Below are positions 47,598 through 59,338 of a stretch of DNA of 64,000 bases, piece after piece. Every line of letters begins with the position of its first letter. Within the stretch, counting starts at the first letter, position 1. The notes under the pieces are model-generated. The model saw only the letters and a list, made by a program, of their open reading frames with translations, searched no databases and had not been told where the DNA came from. The stretch spans positions 186,001-250,000 of the forward strand of contig JAUFSD010000025.1 in the NCBI GenBank assembly GCA_033030425.1. Reading direction: 5' to 3'. A program made the position numbers and the translations under genes. Source of the DNA: Verpa conica. Lineage: Eukaryota > Ascomycota > Pezizomycetes > Pezizales > Morchellaceae.

Positions 47598-50500
47598 ATA
47601 CCATTCAGAGAATGGGTGTCATAAGGTTTGTTCTACTCTCAGTCATCCTGACAAATCTCACTAATCTTGACTTTCTTGCTAGGGTATCTGTGGACAGTAC
47701 AGTCGGCCTATAAGAATATGAAATTTGAGCGAACCATATTCTTGTGAAATAGGTGTCCTTATAGGAAATCACTGGTACAGACAAAGTAATCCCTGTCTGC
47801 CCGGACTACGGATTCCTATAGGACGATTACACTGTACTGTATTTGTGGGTACTCGATCATTGGTATCTCCGTACCAAGGAAGCTAGCAGTGGGCGCAGGA
47901 CTAGGCATGGGACTACTTTACTTATAGGAGGGGTTTCTATACTCATACCAGTAAAGCGGCAGACTCAATACGGGAGCTGGCGAAGTGAGACCTAACTCAA
48001 CCTCTTGGAACGGCTTGAAAAGTCAAGCCTTAGAAATTCCTCTGGGGCGGGGATAGCGGAGATAGCCAATTTATCGACAATACGATACTCGGATATATGA
48101 ATACCCAGTGAAGAGGCGCTACCGGCCACAAGAAAAAAACAACCAATAACAAAAATCCATGGGCTATCCCAAATATAGTAAGGCCTTCTTAATTATAACT
48201 AGATACTCCGCCTCATTTTATATCAGCACTAATCATATAGCCTAAAATATATAAGCCAAAGATCTCTCCATAGTGGAGCTCTGATATAAACATATTCTTA
48301 GGAATAAATGACCATTGGCTATGATAAATCGGTAATATTTTGCACCAGGATAGCTTTCCATAGGAACTAGGCTACCAGCTCGTATATCTTACCATAATAC
48401 CTCTAGCATAAGTAGTTTAATTTCCCAACCAGTAAACCCTCATTATATTAATTAAATGAACGCTTTACCAGCGGTGAGAGCCAACTCTATAGAAGGTTTA
48501 AACGAACCTACAGACCAGATATCTACTGATGAAAGAACGGTTTTTGTTCCGTAGTTGAGGGTGGGGTAACCCTGTCTTATCTGCTGAAACTTCCAAATCG
48601 AGCGCCGCATGTCCAAGGTATCTGTTGCATGTCCAAGCCAAATTATATTGCAAAAATGATCACCTACTTAAATTAACCGACTATTACCTGAGTGATTACT
48701 GAACAGGATGACATTCCGAACGACTTCTTATCTTAGTCCATTAACTAAAGGATACTCTTGGCCTGGGTCTCATTCATCAGTCAGGTTGGGTTTATATCTA
48801 GGAGAGTACAGGTGAGCTTTATGTATAAACAGGTATATAACAATGGGTTTCCCTTTATAGATTTCTGAGTTGGGAGGACTCTATGCTGATAGACTAGAAA
48901 TGACACCGATCACTGACCCTGTAGCCCAAATCTCCGGAGAGCTTACCGCACTTTATAGTATATGCTTTCATATGAGCTGCACGGGACACAGAAAGCGTAT
49001 ACAGTCTCTAATGAGAATTCCAAGGTTAAGACATATCTATGAGGACAACTAGTAGGATCTCGAGGAGATGGCCGAATTGATAGTCGAGTATACACTAACG
49101 CTATACTTTAAACATTAACCATAATTTCCCGAGTACACTATAATAAGTAATATAAATATGGAAGTTGCCGAGAGAGACTTTGATGACACTTCTTGGCTAC
49201 CCAAATTCCTGGTTACCCATAGCAAGAAACAGGATAAAACTCGGAAGTTTTATTTTATCCTATAGAGAAAAACTGCAGGTCTAGCTTAAGGCTAACACAA
49301 TGGGGCTAGCGTGACTACACAAAGACGGCACAAACGATAGATTAAGATTATCATGTATAAATAGACGTCATAGAGGACATCCTCTCACGATAATAGCATC
49401 ACTATTACCTATACCAAGGTGTGACCTACATAAACGCTCTTGATGAAGCTTTAGATAACCTGGGGTTTCAATCCGGACGTGAAGTTCAATATTTCCCGTT
49501 AGGGTCTGGCGGGAACGTCAACTTGGATCTGCAAATGACCCTAATTCCCACCGATAAACCTCTCTCTCCTACGGGCTCTCCTGAAAGTGTTACGTTACCT
49601 AATATATTTATAACTCTGTATCACTCGATACATTCTCCTACCATTCAACGAGCACAATTGATGTAAAACAGAAACAAACCCTCGAGCCATAGAGGTTCTC
49701 GGCCTTGCATGTTGTAGGAGGGTCACCACCTACTTATTCATGCGAGTCTACTCTGGATTCACACCTTTCCGCCGAGACTATGATGACTAGATCCTAACCC
49801 AAATCCCAGATTCTAGATACTCCCCCCGATCCATCCTACACACGTAGCTAATAATTTTAGTGCACTTACAACACCGGACTTATTTTTTTCTTTTCTTTCC
49901 TTCTTCCCCCCCGTTGGCTGTTTCTGAATTAACAGGATTTTTGGTTATTTAGGTTTTGTAAGGTGATTCCCCCCCCCTCCCTCGTCTTATCTTATTCCTA
50001 CAAGTGACGTAGCAAAGCTGCGGGTATGTCTGGGCACGAGAATAGGTGGCTCCACACAAATCTAAATACATTCGGGCGTCAACCCCCAAGCTGTTGAGTG
50101 CCCCGAGAGACCCCGGAGGCTCAAAAAAAAAATAACCTGCCCGAACTTTTACTCTGGGCCCTATGATATGCAGTAGAAAGATAGTGAAGGGGGGACTAGG
50201 CCTTCTGTATGAACCCTAACCCTTAGTATTATGCTTATAGTAAAACAACCAACCACAACAAGCACAAGAGCCTCATGAACCAAGCGGGAGATTTAAAATA
50301 AAATAAAATATTTTTTTTTTTGGCGAGTTACCTAACTTGATGAAATCCGCCACCTATTTCCTCGTGTAACAGTACCAGGGGATACCTTCACCCCCTTTAG
50401 CTAACTGTTGATTATACTCGATCAAGATACTCCTTTGCGGGAGAAAAAAAAACAAGTCACTCGATACAGCTTTTTCTCGCTTATGTGCGAAGGTAGACTT

Positions 50501-53500
50501 TTTTTTTGTGTGTTCTTGGAATTAAGTCTCGATATAGACTAGTTTGCTAGGATAGCCATACCTGCAAGACAAACCCGCCTGCAGTCACGTACGGCTGAAG
50601 AACTGTAGGGTCCTGTCTCTCGCCAAGTAGATTTGTAATATCACTTATGTAATTACGAACCCCTAGAAAAAGGTTCGCTAGATACATATATACAATCGGA
50701 CTTGCTAGTAGAGATCCCTATCTCTTATCACACAAATAATGGGAGACCTCTACCGTTTCTTGTAGTAGACATAACACTGGGCTTTATTGGATACTTTCCA
50801 ACTAAGGGTACCCGTGTCAAGTTGGGGGGCTGACTGATGATGATGCAGATGTCTAAGAATGAACACTTCTTTCTTTTTCTTTTGAAGTGGGGTTTCTCCG
50901 TTCTGCAGGTAGGTAGGGCATGGTGGAAGTAGAGCCTAATACTTCCCGCGATGGGGGGTCTGTATATAGCTAGAGCCGTTAGAAAGAGTCCACTTACTCA
51001 CAGACTAACAATTAAATCTCGTATAACTAGCGAATAGTATCGAGTAAAGAAATATCCCAAGCAGGAATAATAGGCGCTGAAGGAGATCTAAACCTCCCCT
51101 CCCCTGTAGTGTTTCATTAACTCCTCGCCCTATAGATCTTGGGAAACATTATCCGAGAGAATGAAGGAGATATATAATCTATTGGGTAGATATCATCGAT
51201 AAGTATTAAGTAGTAACCTTCTACCCCCCTGTATTAACCGCGCCGAAAGAGACGCCACTTAGGGGGCTGGCTACCACTTCTCGCCTATTAGGCCCTACGA
51301 AATACATCCTCTGGTAAGATTATTGAGGTCTGAGAATCGGTCTTTCAAAGGTTCTGGCGGGTGGGATTGGTCACAGTACCCCCCACCTGCAATAATCTTG
51401 CCGGAGAGGTATATATCCCTTCTGATAACTCAGGACCCGATCCATCCCGCAATTATGGCTTTCTCTCTCTCTCTCTCTCTCCAACTTATCTATCGTATAT
51501 TCCTTCCCTACAGAGACACCGGTAGCGCGTTTCATAAAACCTCTCTCCCCTTATATAGACAGTACGCGTCATCCAGAAAGCTCATGAACCCACTTACTCG
51601 TGTCAGTATTGGGACAGACCAGATATGAGCGGTCACTGTTTTTGCTTTTATTGCTGCTACTGTGTTTGATTGCGTTATGGGTGTTGCGTTATATTTACCT
51701 TTTTTTTCAGTGTGTTCTCAGTACTTTAGCCTTGACGTGAGTACATAACACTAGCTAGTCTGTGGTAGAGTTAATGCGAAGATGCACTACTCAGAGGTCT
51801 GATTTGCATTCTGATGTTCTCAACGTATAGTGATCACAAAAACACCTAACCGTAGTAATTCTACCAGAGACCAGAGACTGTAGAGTATATGGTTCCCCCT
51901 GCCCTGCCCTAAGTTTGGTTGGGTGGGTTAGCGGGCGGTTATGCAGAACTATAGATGAGGCGTACTTCTCAGCCAGTCTGTCAAGTTATCGCAGGAAGTA
52001 GATACACAACCCCACGAGAGCAAAAGAAAGATATAGTAATAACTACACGCATAGGGAGAGAGTCTACGCATAAGCCTCTGTCTGTCCCCGCGTGCCATGG
52101 AAGCTTAAATCTACCATACATACATAACGGCATCCCGGAGAGCGTCGATCATGTGGAACCCCTGTCGCACGGTTCCATCTACAGTACCCCACCATCTCTC
52201 CCTCCCCTCCTCCCCGCACGTTGTAGAAACCGTTTTCTCCTATTTATCCACAGTACTCACATCCCGTCACATTGGGAATTGAGTTTTTTTTTTTTTTTGA
52301 CAGCTGCAATGAGTGACAGGGGGGGGGCGGGTTGGGGAAGACGGTGAATGGAAGAATTCGGTGGGTTGATGATTTAGCACCGAGGAAGGGTTGCGTGAAT
52401 ATCGGTAAGCTCTTCTACATCTTTTACTCTGGCGGTAATCGCGATACCAAGAGAAGTGAGTAAGGTATGATATTAACCCCCCCAAACGGCGCCCGGGCCT
52501 ACGGTCCAAACAGAATAGACCTTCCGATAAACGCCGGGGGGACCAATCTTACGAGTGATTCTCTATGAGTAAATCATAATGGGGAGGGGGGGGATAGTAT
52601 ATGATCACGTCATTAGAAATGGAATGAGTGTTTGTATTTCGAGTGATTCTACATGAGCCCTGCAGACTGTGACGTCGGAGAGTATTGGCATTCTAGTGGC
52701 TGATTGGTAATCTCTCTTGGTATCGTGAACATGCCGTCTAGCCGTTTGGAAAAAGCTGGTTTTTTTCTTTCTTTTCACGGAACGCACGGAGGGTTATGCT
52801 TATGATGTAAGCCGTGTCGGCGGCGCTAGAGTTGACAAGCCGCTAATGAGAGTGTGTGAGGGTGAGGGGAGTGAGGGTTGGATCGGAGCTGGGGGTTTGG
52901 AGATGTGAGTCTGGGGAATGCAAGAGGTCCTATGCAAGTGGTGGCCTATGCAAGAGGGTTGCGAGATGCATAGATAGGTTGTGGGTACAAGGGTGGGAAG
53001 TATAGGAAGTGTAGAGTTGGGTTTATGGGATTTCATGAGACATGTATTTTCGAGATTGTTCGGGGGTACAGTTATCTCGGTAAATGCAGATGGCTCGGTA
53101 AATGCATTGACGATGGTGATGGACGATTCGAGAAACAGGCGATTAGGGAATACACGTCTAATTCGGAACTCGATAATTATACTCACTCTGTGCGTGCAGC
53201 AGATAACTCAGGATAGACAGCGATAGACATGCGAGAAATAGAGACTCGGGATGAAAGACACTGTTTCGATGCGAGGAATAGACAGACTCGGGACATTCTC
53301 AACAGACGGGAACACATAGATTCGGAGCCATCCCCGCAAGATAATCCGTAGAACTGGAACTCTTTCCACCCGAGGGGAAAAAGAAAGGAAGGAGAAAAAG
53401 GAACGTGTGGATGGGACCCTACCACTTTAACCGTTGTTTCCGTGTAGGATCCGTGCCTGCATCGCTCTCTGCGGGCCGGCCAGGCTTGAATGAGGAAGGC

Positions 53501-53550
53501 GTGGATGGGTTCACCCCGGCAACAGTGCTGGGATTGAGTGTCAATCACTC
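47598..53550. other. Gene desert, decayed repeats and simple sequence
   Basis: No domain in any frame. Short frames at 48870-49052 and 49421-49666 are not recognised. A (TC)10 microsatellite lies at 51462-51481. From 52800 the DNA is less TA-rich and has near-direct repeats: CCTATGCAA twice at 52930-52955, and ATGCGAG.AATAGA..GACTCGGGA twice at 53228-53295. Confidence 0.45.
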
Positions 53551-54372
53551 GCGGAGTTTAAAAAGTTAGTGCACTTGGGCTGTTGTGGCGATCAGAGCAG
53601 GTTGAAGGGGTGAAACAGTGCAAGTGTTGTGGCCATTGCCATGCCTAGATGTGGTCGCGGGGGGGGGCTGTGTCTAGAGGGAGTGGATGGATGGGATGGA
53701 ATGGGGGGGGGTGTTTTTCTATTTTAGCGGCAGAGGTTTCGACGGGGGGGTGGCAGTGGACTAGGGCCGGAAAGGGAAATGGGGCCGCTAAAACAAAGTT
53801 GGTGCAGGAGGGGAGGGAAGGGAGAGAGGGAGGAAGAGAAGGGAAGGGAAGAGAGAGAGAGGGGATAGAGAAGGGTGGGAAGAGAAGGGAAGGGAGAGGA
53901 TAGAGGGAGAGGATAGAGGGATAGGAATAACAATAGCACAGCAATAGATACGAGTACATGAGCAACACAAACAGCTACACCACAGCTACCCTCTGCCCTC
54001 TGCACCTCTACACCAGGATACAGCGGAATAGACCCCCTGCTCCTCAGCTCCATTCGCTGCATGCTCAGGACTACACAGCAACCATCACCTCTCCCCATCT
54101 CCCACTCGACTTCACTTTTCTCGTGAAAGCCCCCCGATCTACAAGGGACAAACTCAACTGGGGTCTCTTTTTCACCGGTCGCATCCATCCACACTTCAAC
54201 TGCTGCCACTACACACTACTATACTACTACACTACTACACTACTACACTACTATTACTACACCTCTCTCTGCCCCTTCCATACACCCCCCCCCCCAGAGT
54301 CTCTCTCACCGCCGCAGAGAGTTCTTCACCGTAACACCCCTCCCCCCCCACCGCCCTCGAGGGCTGACCGTC
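53551..54372 (+). promoter_or_regulatory. Probable promoter/5' leader of the DUF7820-like gene with purine and CTA tracts
   Basis: A nearly pure purine tract covers 53806-53927 (GGGAAGGGAA-type), and a degenerate ACTACTAC repeat covers about 54209-54260. C-rich runs follow up to the ATG. Purine/pyrimidine mirror tracts of this kind are common in fungal promoters and leaders; no specific factor site was identified. Confidence 0.4.
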
Positions 54373-57046
54373 ATGGAGAACCGCTTCTCTCGCGCATCCT
54401 CCCAACGGTCGGCTACGACCAGTGACCTCGACGATGCACTCTACCCGGTATACCACCACTACCGGCCTGGTCCCTCACTAGCAATCTCAACATCAGGCCG
54501 TCGCCCGGCCCCTTCACCCTCACGCGACTACACACCAGCCCGTCCCAGCAGCCCCGAGGATGTATTCGCCGACCCAGCAGACTCGCCTCCCCCATCACCC
54601 AGCGGCTCGGCCTTTTACTCGAGTTCCATTGTCACCCCGACTCCCTCGGTTCGACGTCCTTCGTTGTCACTGTCGGCCAGACGGTCTCCGAGCCCGTTGC
54701 CGGGGGGTCCCGCTGGTTACTACCAGCACCACAGGATGTCTCAGTCGTTGACACCATCCGTTCGATCCTCGTCCTCGTCAACATACGGCCATGGCAACGG
54801 CCTGAATCGGTCAAACACAACAGGCACAACAGCAACCGGATACTCGACATTATCATCAATACCATCTAATCTCTCGGACCTTACATCACCCCCTTCACCA
54901 CTACCTGCTATAGCTCCTGTACGGCCCCAGTGGAATTATGGCGGCCATCAGCAGAATATATACCCCGAGTCGGTAAACACTGGGTCTGTCGTGCCAGAGG
55001 AGATGGATGATCCGTTTGCAGATGATTTCATGATACCTGTAGGGGATGGATTCGCTCCGCACCATGAACGCCCGCCCCCCGCTGTGGTCTTCCCCTCGGG
55101 TGCCAGCAGCGTGGGGAGTATAGAGCCACCGCCATACACACGATATCCGGATCAGCCGAAGCCAGAGGTTATCGGGGCGCCGTTGAGGATGCAGGTTTCG
55201 AATGGGGACTCAGGGATTGATGTGGGTAGGGATGAGGAGGGGGACAGGAGGAATAGCAGGAGAGGGGTTTTGGCTGCAGGTGGTGCTGTTGGACTATTGG
55301 CTGCAGAGGCTACTCGTGGAGGAGATGGAGGAGAGCCTCGTGATGATGGAAGTGGGGCTCATAAAGAATGGAATGATAAACGATGGCTTGGCTTTAGAAT
55401 GAGGACTGTGATTGTGGGGATAGCGGTTGCAGTATTGCTTTTATTATCAATTGGGTTGGGAGTAGGCTTGGGAGTTGGATTACACCAAAATCAATCGTAG
55501 GAGTTCTTGTTTTTTTCTTAACTCTATATATCAAGACTAACACCATAATAGACCGACAGCAACAGCAACAGTATATCCAACAGCAACAACTGACGTACCT
55601 CCTACCTCTGAGGAAACTGGTCCACCACTATCGAGTCCAAACGGCACATTCCCCGCAATACCCACTGGCATAGCACTAATCAACCCTCTCGTCCTTACTG
55701 AGCAGTCCTCTTCCTGTTATATCGCCCCACAGGATGCGTCTGCGCCTGACTGGTTTAATATGGGCGGTGACCTCCTCTGGTCATGCGGAACCGACCAAGA
55801 TAATACAAAGGCAGCGTATTCATGGCGCTTCGATAGGGGCCCGATACAACTCACCAACATGGAGGAGTTTAACAGCGAGCCGGATTTCCTCAGGGGTGCA
55901 GAATTTGAACATGCGGACTGGGGTGGGTATATGGTTAGTTCTGCCGAGGGGATTCGCAAGTGGGAGCTTGGTAATGATTTGATTGTGATGAATGAAAATG
56001 GGGATTGGGAGGAGTTTTCAGGCCAGTCAGTATGGAGGGACGGGACGCAGAATCAGGCGTTTTGGAGGATTCCTTTTGCATTCTATAATACGACGGATGG
56101 TGCTAGCAAGGTCAAGGTCAAGAACAAGAACAAGGGGCTCACACCGCGGTCGGGTAGTAAGCATAACAGTGGGTTGAACGCGATGTCTACTACTACTAAG
56201 AGATCTAGCGACCACTCGTTTGACGACAACTACAAGTTTGCCATCTTCTTCAACAAAACAATCATCATCAAGCAGACCACCATTGATGGTAATATCGCTC
56301 GAAAAGGCGCCTCGATGAAAACTGGCAATGGCACGGCCCTCATTCCTGGCGAGATTGTCTGGAAATGCGTATGGGAGAAGTCACTCCTTGAAATCGAAGT
56401 CATGGTTGATGTCGCATCTACGGCAGTCACACAGGAGAAGGGGGTCGGTTCAGGTCACGAAGAGGAGACTGACGATAGTGACGATGAAGATGATCGTCAT
56501 CCTGGGCCAACACATACCCACGGTGACTGGCCGCGCCCTACTGGTTGTCCACCTCATGACTGCCCATACTCTGGTGGACCCTTCCCTACCGATGACCCGC
56601 CGCCACCACCGCCGAACCACCACCATCATGATGAGGACGACAATGACAACTTCTTTGGTCTCAAGCCCCCACAGCCGACCCCCAGTACTAATGGCAACCT
56701 CACCTACAGGCCAAAGCCTAAGGAGAAGGACCAGAAGCGTAATATTTACGAACGAACAGCCCCTACTCCGTTCCCACTAAAAGTGTTTGTGAAAGAGTCC
56801 CGCCCATCGACAACCCGCATCCGGCAGCTTCTAGGCATAGACTTGACCGACCCGGATCCAAAGGGCCGTGCAAACCTGGGGGCTGTGAAGTGTATAAAGT
56901 ATATAGTCACTAATAAGGGAGGGCTAGTACCGCTTGTGGATGATATGACAGGGGAGGGATACGTAGTTTTGAAGGAGCAGGGCGGTGGGAAGGGGAGGTT
57001 ACGGGAGAGGGGAGATAGTGATTGTTATTGTGGGTGGAATTCGTGA
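54373..57046 (+). CDS. DUF7820-like single-pass membrane protein
   Basis: Exons 54373-55496 and 55552-57046 join in frame (55-nt intron right after the membrane segment) to 872 aa. Residues 1-340 are Ser/Pro-rich and disordered, with SPSRDY and DPFADDF motifs. One TM helix spans about 345-370 (TVIVGIAVAVLLLLSIGLG, preceded by RMR). Outside, a Thr/Pro stalk (TATATVYPTATTDVPPTS) is followed by a globular domain with SSSCYIAPQDASAPDWFNMGG, DLLWSCGTDQ and EIVWKCVWEKSLLEIEV, which has paired cysteines and looks extracellular. A Pro/His/Asp-rich insert (PPPPPPNHHHHDEDDNDN) and a Cys-containing tail follow. It matches my memory of fungal DUF7820 proteins; function unknown, perhaps cell-wall associated or sensing. 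The topology (N-terminus inside) is inferred from the basic residues before the TM. Confidence 0.88.
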
Positions 57047-57796
57047 GGAGGTGGAAGAGTAGTGTGGGAGAATGGGTTGTATGTGTGCGTGTGTGGGGTC
57101 AAGGCGTCACGGTTGGGATTGAATTTAGGCGGGGGGAGTTATAAACGATATATTGCATGGTTTATTGAGGGGGATTTACTTTGGTTCTGCCATGGGTTAC
57201 GATCACGGCATTTAATTGCAGGGACCTACGATGGATAAAGAGCAGTATGAAAACAAAAGGTCATGATGGACATGGATTAGATGCTTGTGATTCGAAGGGG
57301 GAAAGGTTGGTCTTTATTCTTTGGATGGTAATTTTGTTGTTTGGGGGCTTACATATTCTAGTTTTGGTGGTATATAACACTCGAACGGGCTGGATCCGAT
57401 TCTTGAACCTTTTTTTTGTAGGGGTCTTATTTTTCACTCACTTCAAAGATTTATTTTTCTTGGGTTTTTATTTTTATGACCTTTTAGTTATTTTTAGTCT
57501 CTTTTGGAGTGATATTTTTGGGTGTTTAGCATTTTGTACCTTGGGTGGTTTGCGGTATTTGCTTTATTTTTCTGGGTTTTCGGACTTTTAGTAAAAAAAT
57601 GGAGGGAGTATATAGTAGTGTGAATAGACTTTATTGAGAATATTTGAGAGGGGTTCTGCACGTGATTATTCAGTTGATCATTGACAGGTGAAGTAGCAGA
57701 GTGATATTCTATGATCTATTAACTCCAAGAACGCATTTATAAAAGCCCCACCCCAAAATCACAAACCATCTATCCAAACACCTAACGCATTTATAA
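57047..57796. other. Convergent 3' region
   Basis: Lies between two convergent genes. It is T- and G-rich with an open frame at 57181-57591 that is almost all Phe/Leu/Val codons from T-rich DNA; I regard it as 3' UTR or spacer. Confidence 0.5.
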
Positions 57797-58325
57797 TTAT
57801 CCTTTCTGAACTACCAACGCCCTCTCTAGATCTTTCTCATCTACAAACCCTACCGTTAATGGCTCATCACACCCAATCACTGCGCCGTCCAAGTCCAATA
57901 TAGCGCCTCTGCACGCTTCAATACCTCTCATGTAAACCAGGGCCATGAAGCACGATTTGGTACCTAAGATGAGGGGCGGTTGGATACTATCCCATCAGCC
58001 TGTGTCGGGGGGTGGGGGGTGAGAGAGGGGGGGAGGGGGAGAAGGGGACAAGAGAGAGAGAAACACACATTTCATGCGACTCAAACAATCCTTCAAGATC
58101 ACCACGAGCCGTATCCCACTGCAATCCACAGACCTTAAGACAGCAATCCCACCCGCCCTGGGGAGCCCCAAACAGCAACAACTGTCCGGTAGAACTCAGC
58201 GAAGGAGCGAATGTGGCAAGAATCGGCGGGTGGGAGAGCCATGTTGTGGCGGTGGTGTGTGCTGGTGGAGGGTAGTGTTGGAGAAGCGCTCGAATGAGGG
58301 GGTAGTTTGTTGGGTCTGTGGGCAT
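57797..58325 (-). CDS. Small unrecognised two-exon protein (148 aa)
   Basis: Exons (minus): 58069-58325 and 57797-57986, intron 82 nt with a pyrimidine-rich 3' part and acceptor GGGATAG. Joining gives ...LEGLFESHE-IIQPPLILGTKSC... and a coherent protein: MPTDPTNYPLIRALLQHY, GQLLLFGAPQGGWDCCLKVC, MALVYMRGIEACRGAILDLD, GFVDEKDLERALVVQKG. The second exon is too short for simple ORF scans but reads cleanly, with five acidic/aliphatic repeats typical of an alpha/beta fold. Ends at TAA 57797-57799. No domain recognised; five cysteines. Could be a fragment of a larger gene, but start and stop are both present. Confidence 0.6.
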
Positions 58326-59338
58326 ATTTTTTTGGTTGTGTTTGAGAGGAGAGGGGAGGGGGGGGGGGTTTATGAAGTGAGTGTGGGGTTTTTTTGGGGG
58401 GATGCAGCGTCCCGGGTGGGATAAAGGGACAAAGAGATTTGTGTGATAATTAGTGTATGGGGTGGGTGGTGGTGGTGGTAGGTTTTTTTTTTTTTTTGGA
58501 GAGTGGGGGTTCTGAGAGCTTGTGTGAGATGGGGTTGGGGAGGTTGTTATTTACTGGGGTGATATTCTGTGATTGGGGTAGGGGGGTAGAAATGTGGTTA
58601 TTGATATAACAACCGGTGCCCCTCATCGATGTTGGCATCCCATAGCAACGTATAGGTGTAGGTTTTATGGCATATGAACTATTAATGTATTTCTCTGGTT
58701 GGGGTTTCTATGCTTCTCATCTATGGTTGATACTCATCTCAGTCCGCAACATTGTAGGTGACTGGGTATTTTTTGTCCCCCCCTACAATAAATACTAAGT
58801 GAAGTATTATAGCACAACTGCTGTGATATCTGGTATTGTACAAGGTTGCTTTTTCTCTGTAAGGAGGCGTGCATATTAGGGTGTTGGTTGCCTAGTACGG
58901 TTACTTCTGCCTTTATCTATTAGAACTCACGCTGCGTCACCGTGCATCACTCGCTGCCTTTCCGTCCGTGGTTGGGTTATTTACGAGGGTTGTTGCCCGT
59001 TTAGGACGGCAGAGAACCGATACGATGTTACTTCCCTTACTCGGTCTCTTTATCCTTAGGGCTGGGGCCTTGGGTCAAGCTTGGGGAAACATCATGTAAT
59101 AGCCCCTTGGCTATCAACGTTTTTGTATGTGACACTTTGCCAAGTCGGATCACAGCAGATAAGTATTTCAAAAAGATTCTGTTATAACATGCAGCAACAA
59201 AAACCCCCAAAAAAATCAAATAACATCATATCATGAAAAAAAAAAGCCTATTTGAAAATCCCCAACAAAAAAAAAGCAATAGAAGGGGAAAAAAAAAGAA
59301 TCACACTATAGATATTCTCTTTTTTGATGTATATATCT
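58326..59338. other. Spacer with G-rich tracts and a MITE end
   Basis: 58326-58600 is G- and T-rich low-complexity DNA. TTTTTTGTCCCCCCCTACAA ends at 58788 and is followed by TA: it is the reverse complement of the 13765-14163 element end. TTGTAGG at 58752 may be the opposite end after internal deletion. The last 200 bases are A-rich 3' UTR of the next gene. Confidence 0.45.

Noticed and set aside
53645..54209. Several 60-160-codon frames on both strands
   Set aside because: They come from the purine/pyrimidine tract at 53806-53927, not from coding DNA.
57181..57591. 136-codon open frame, hydrophobic, possible membrane protein
   Set aside because: It is driven by T-rich DNA (mostly Phe/Leu/Val), lacks a domain, and lies in the 3' region of the DUF7820-like gene.
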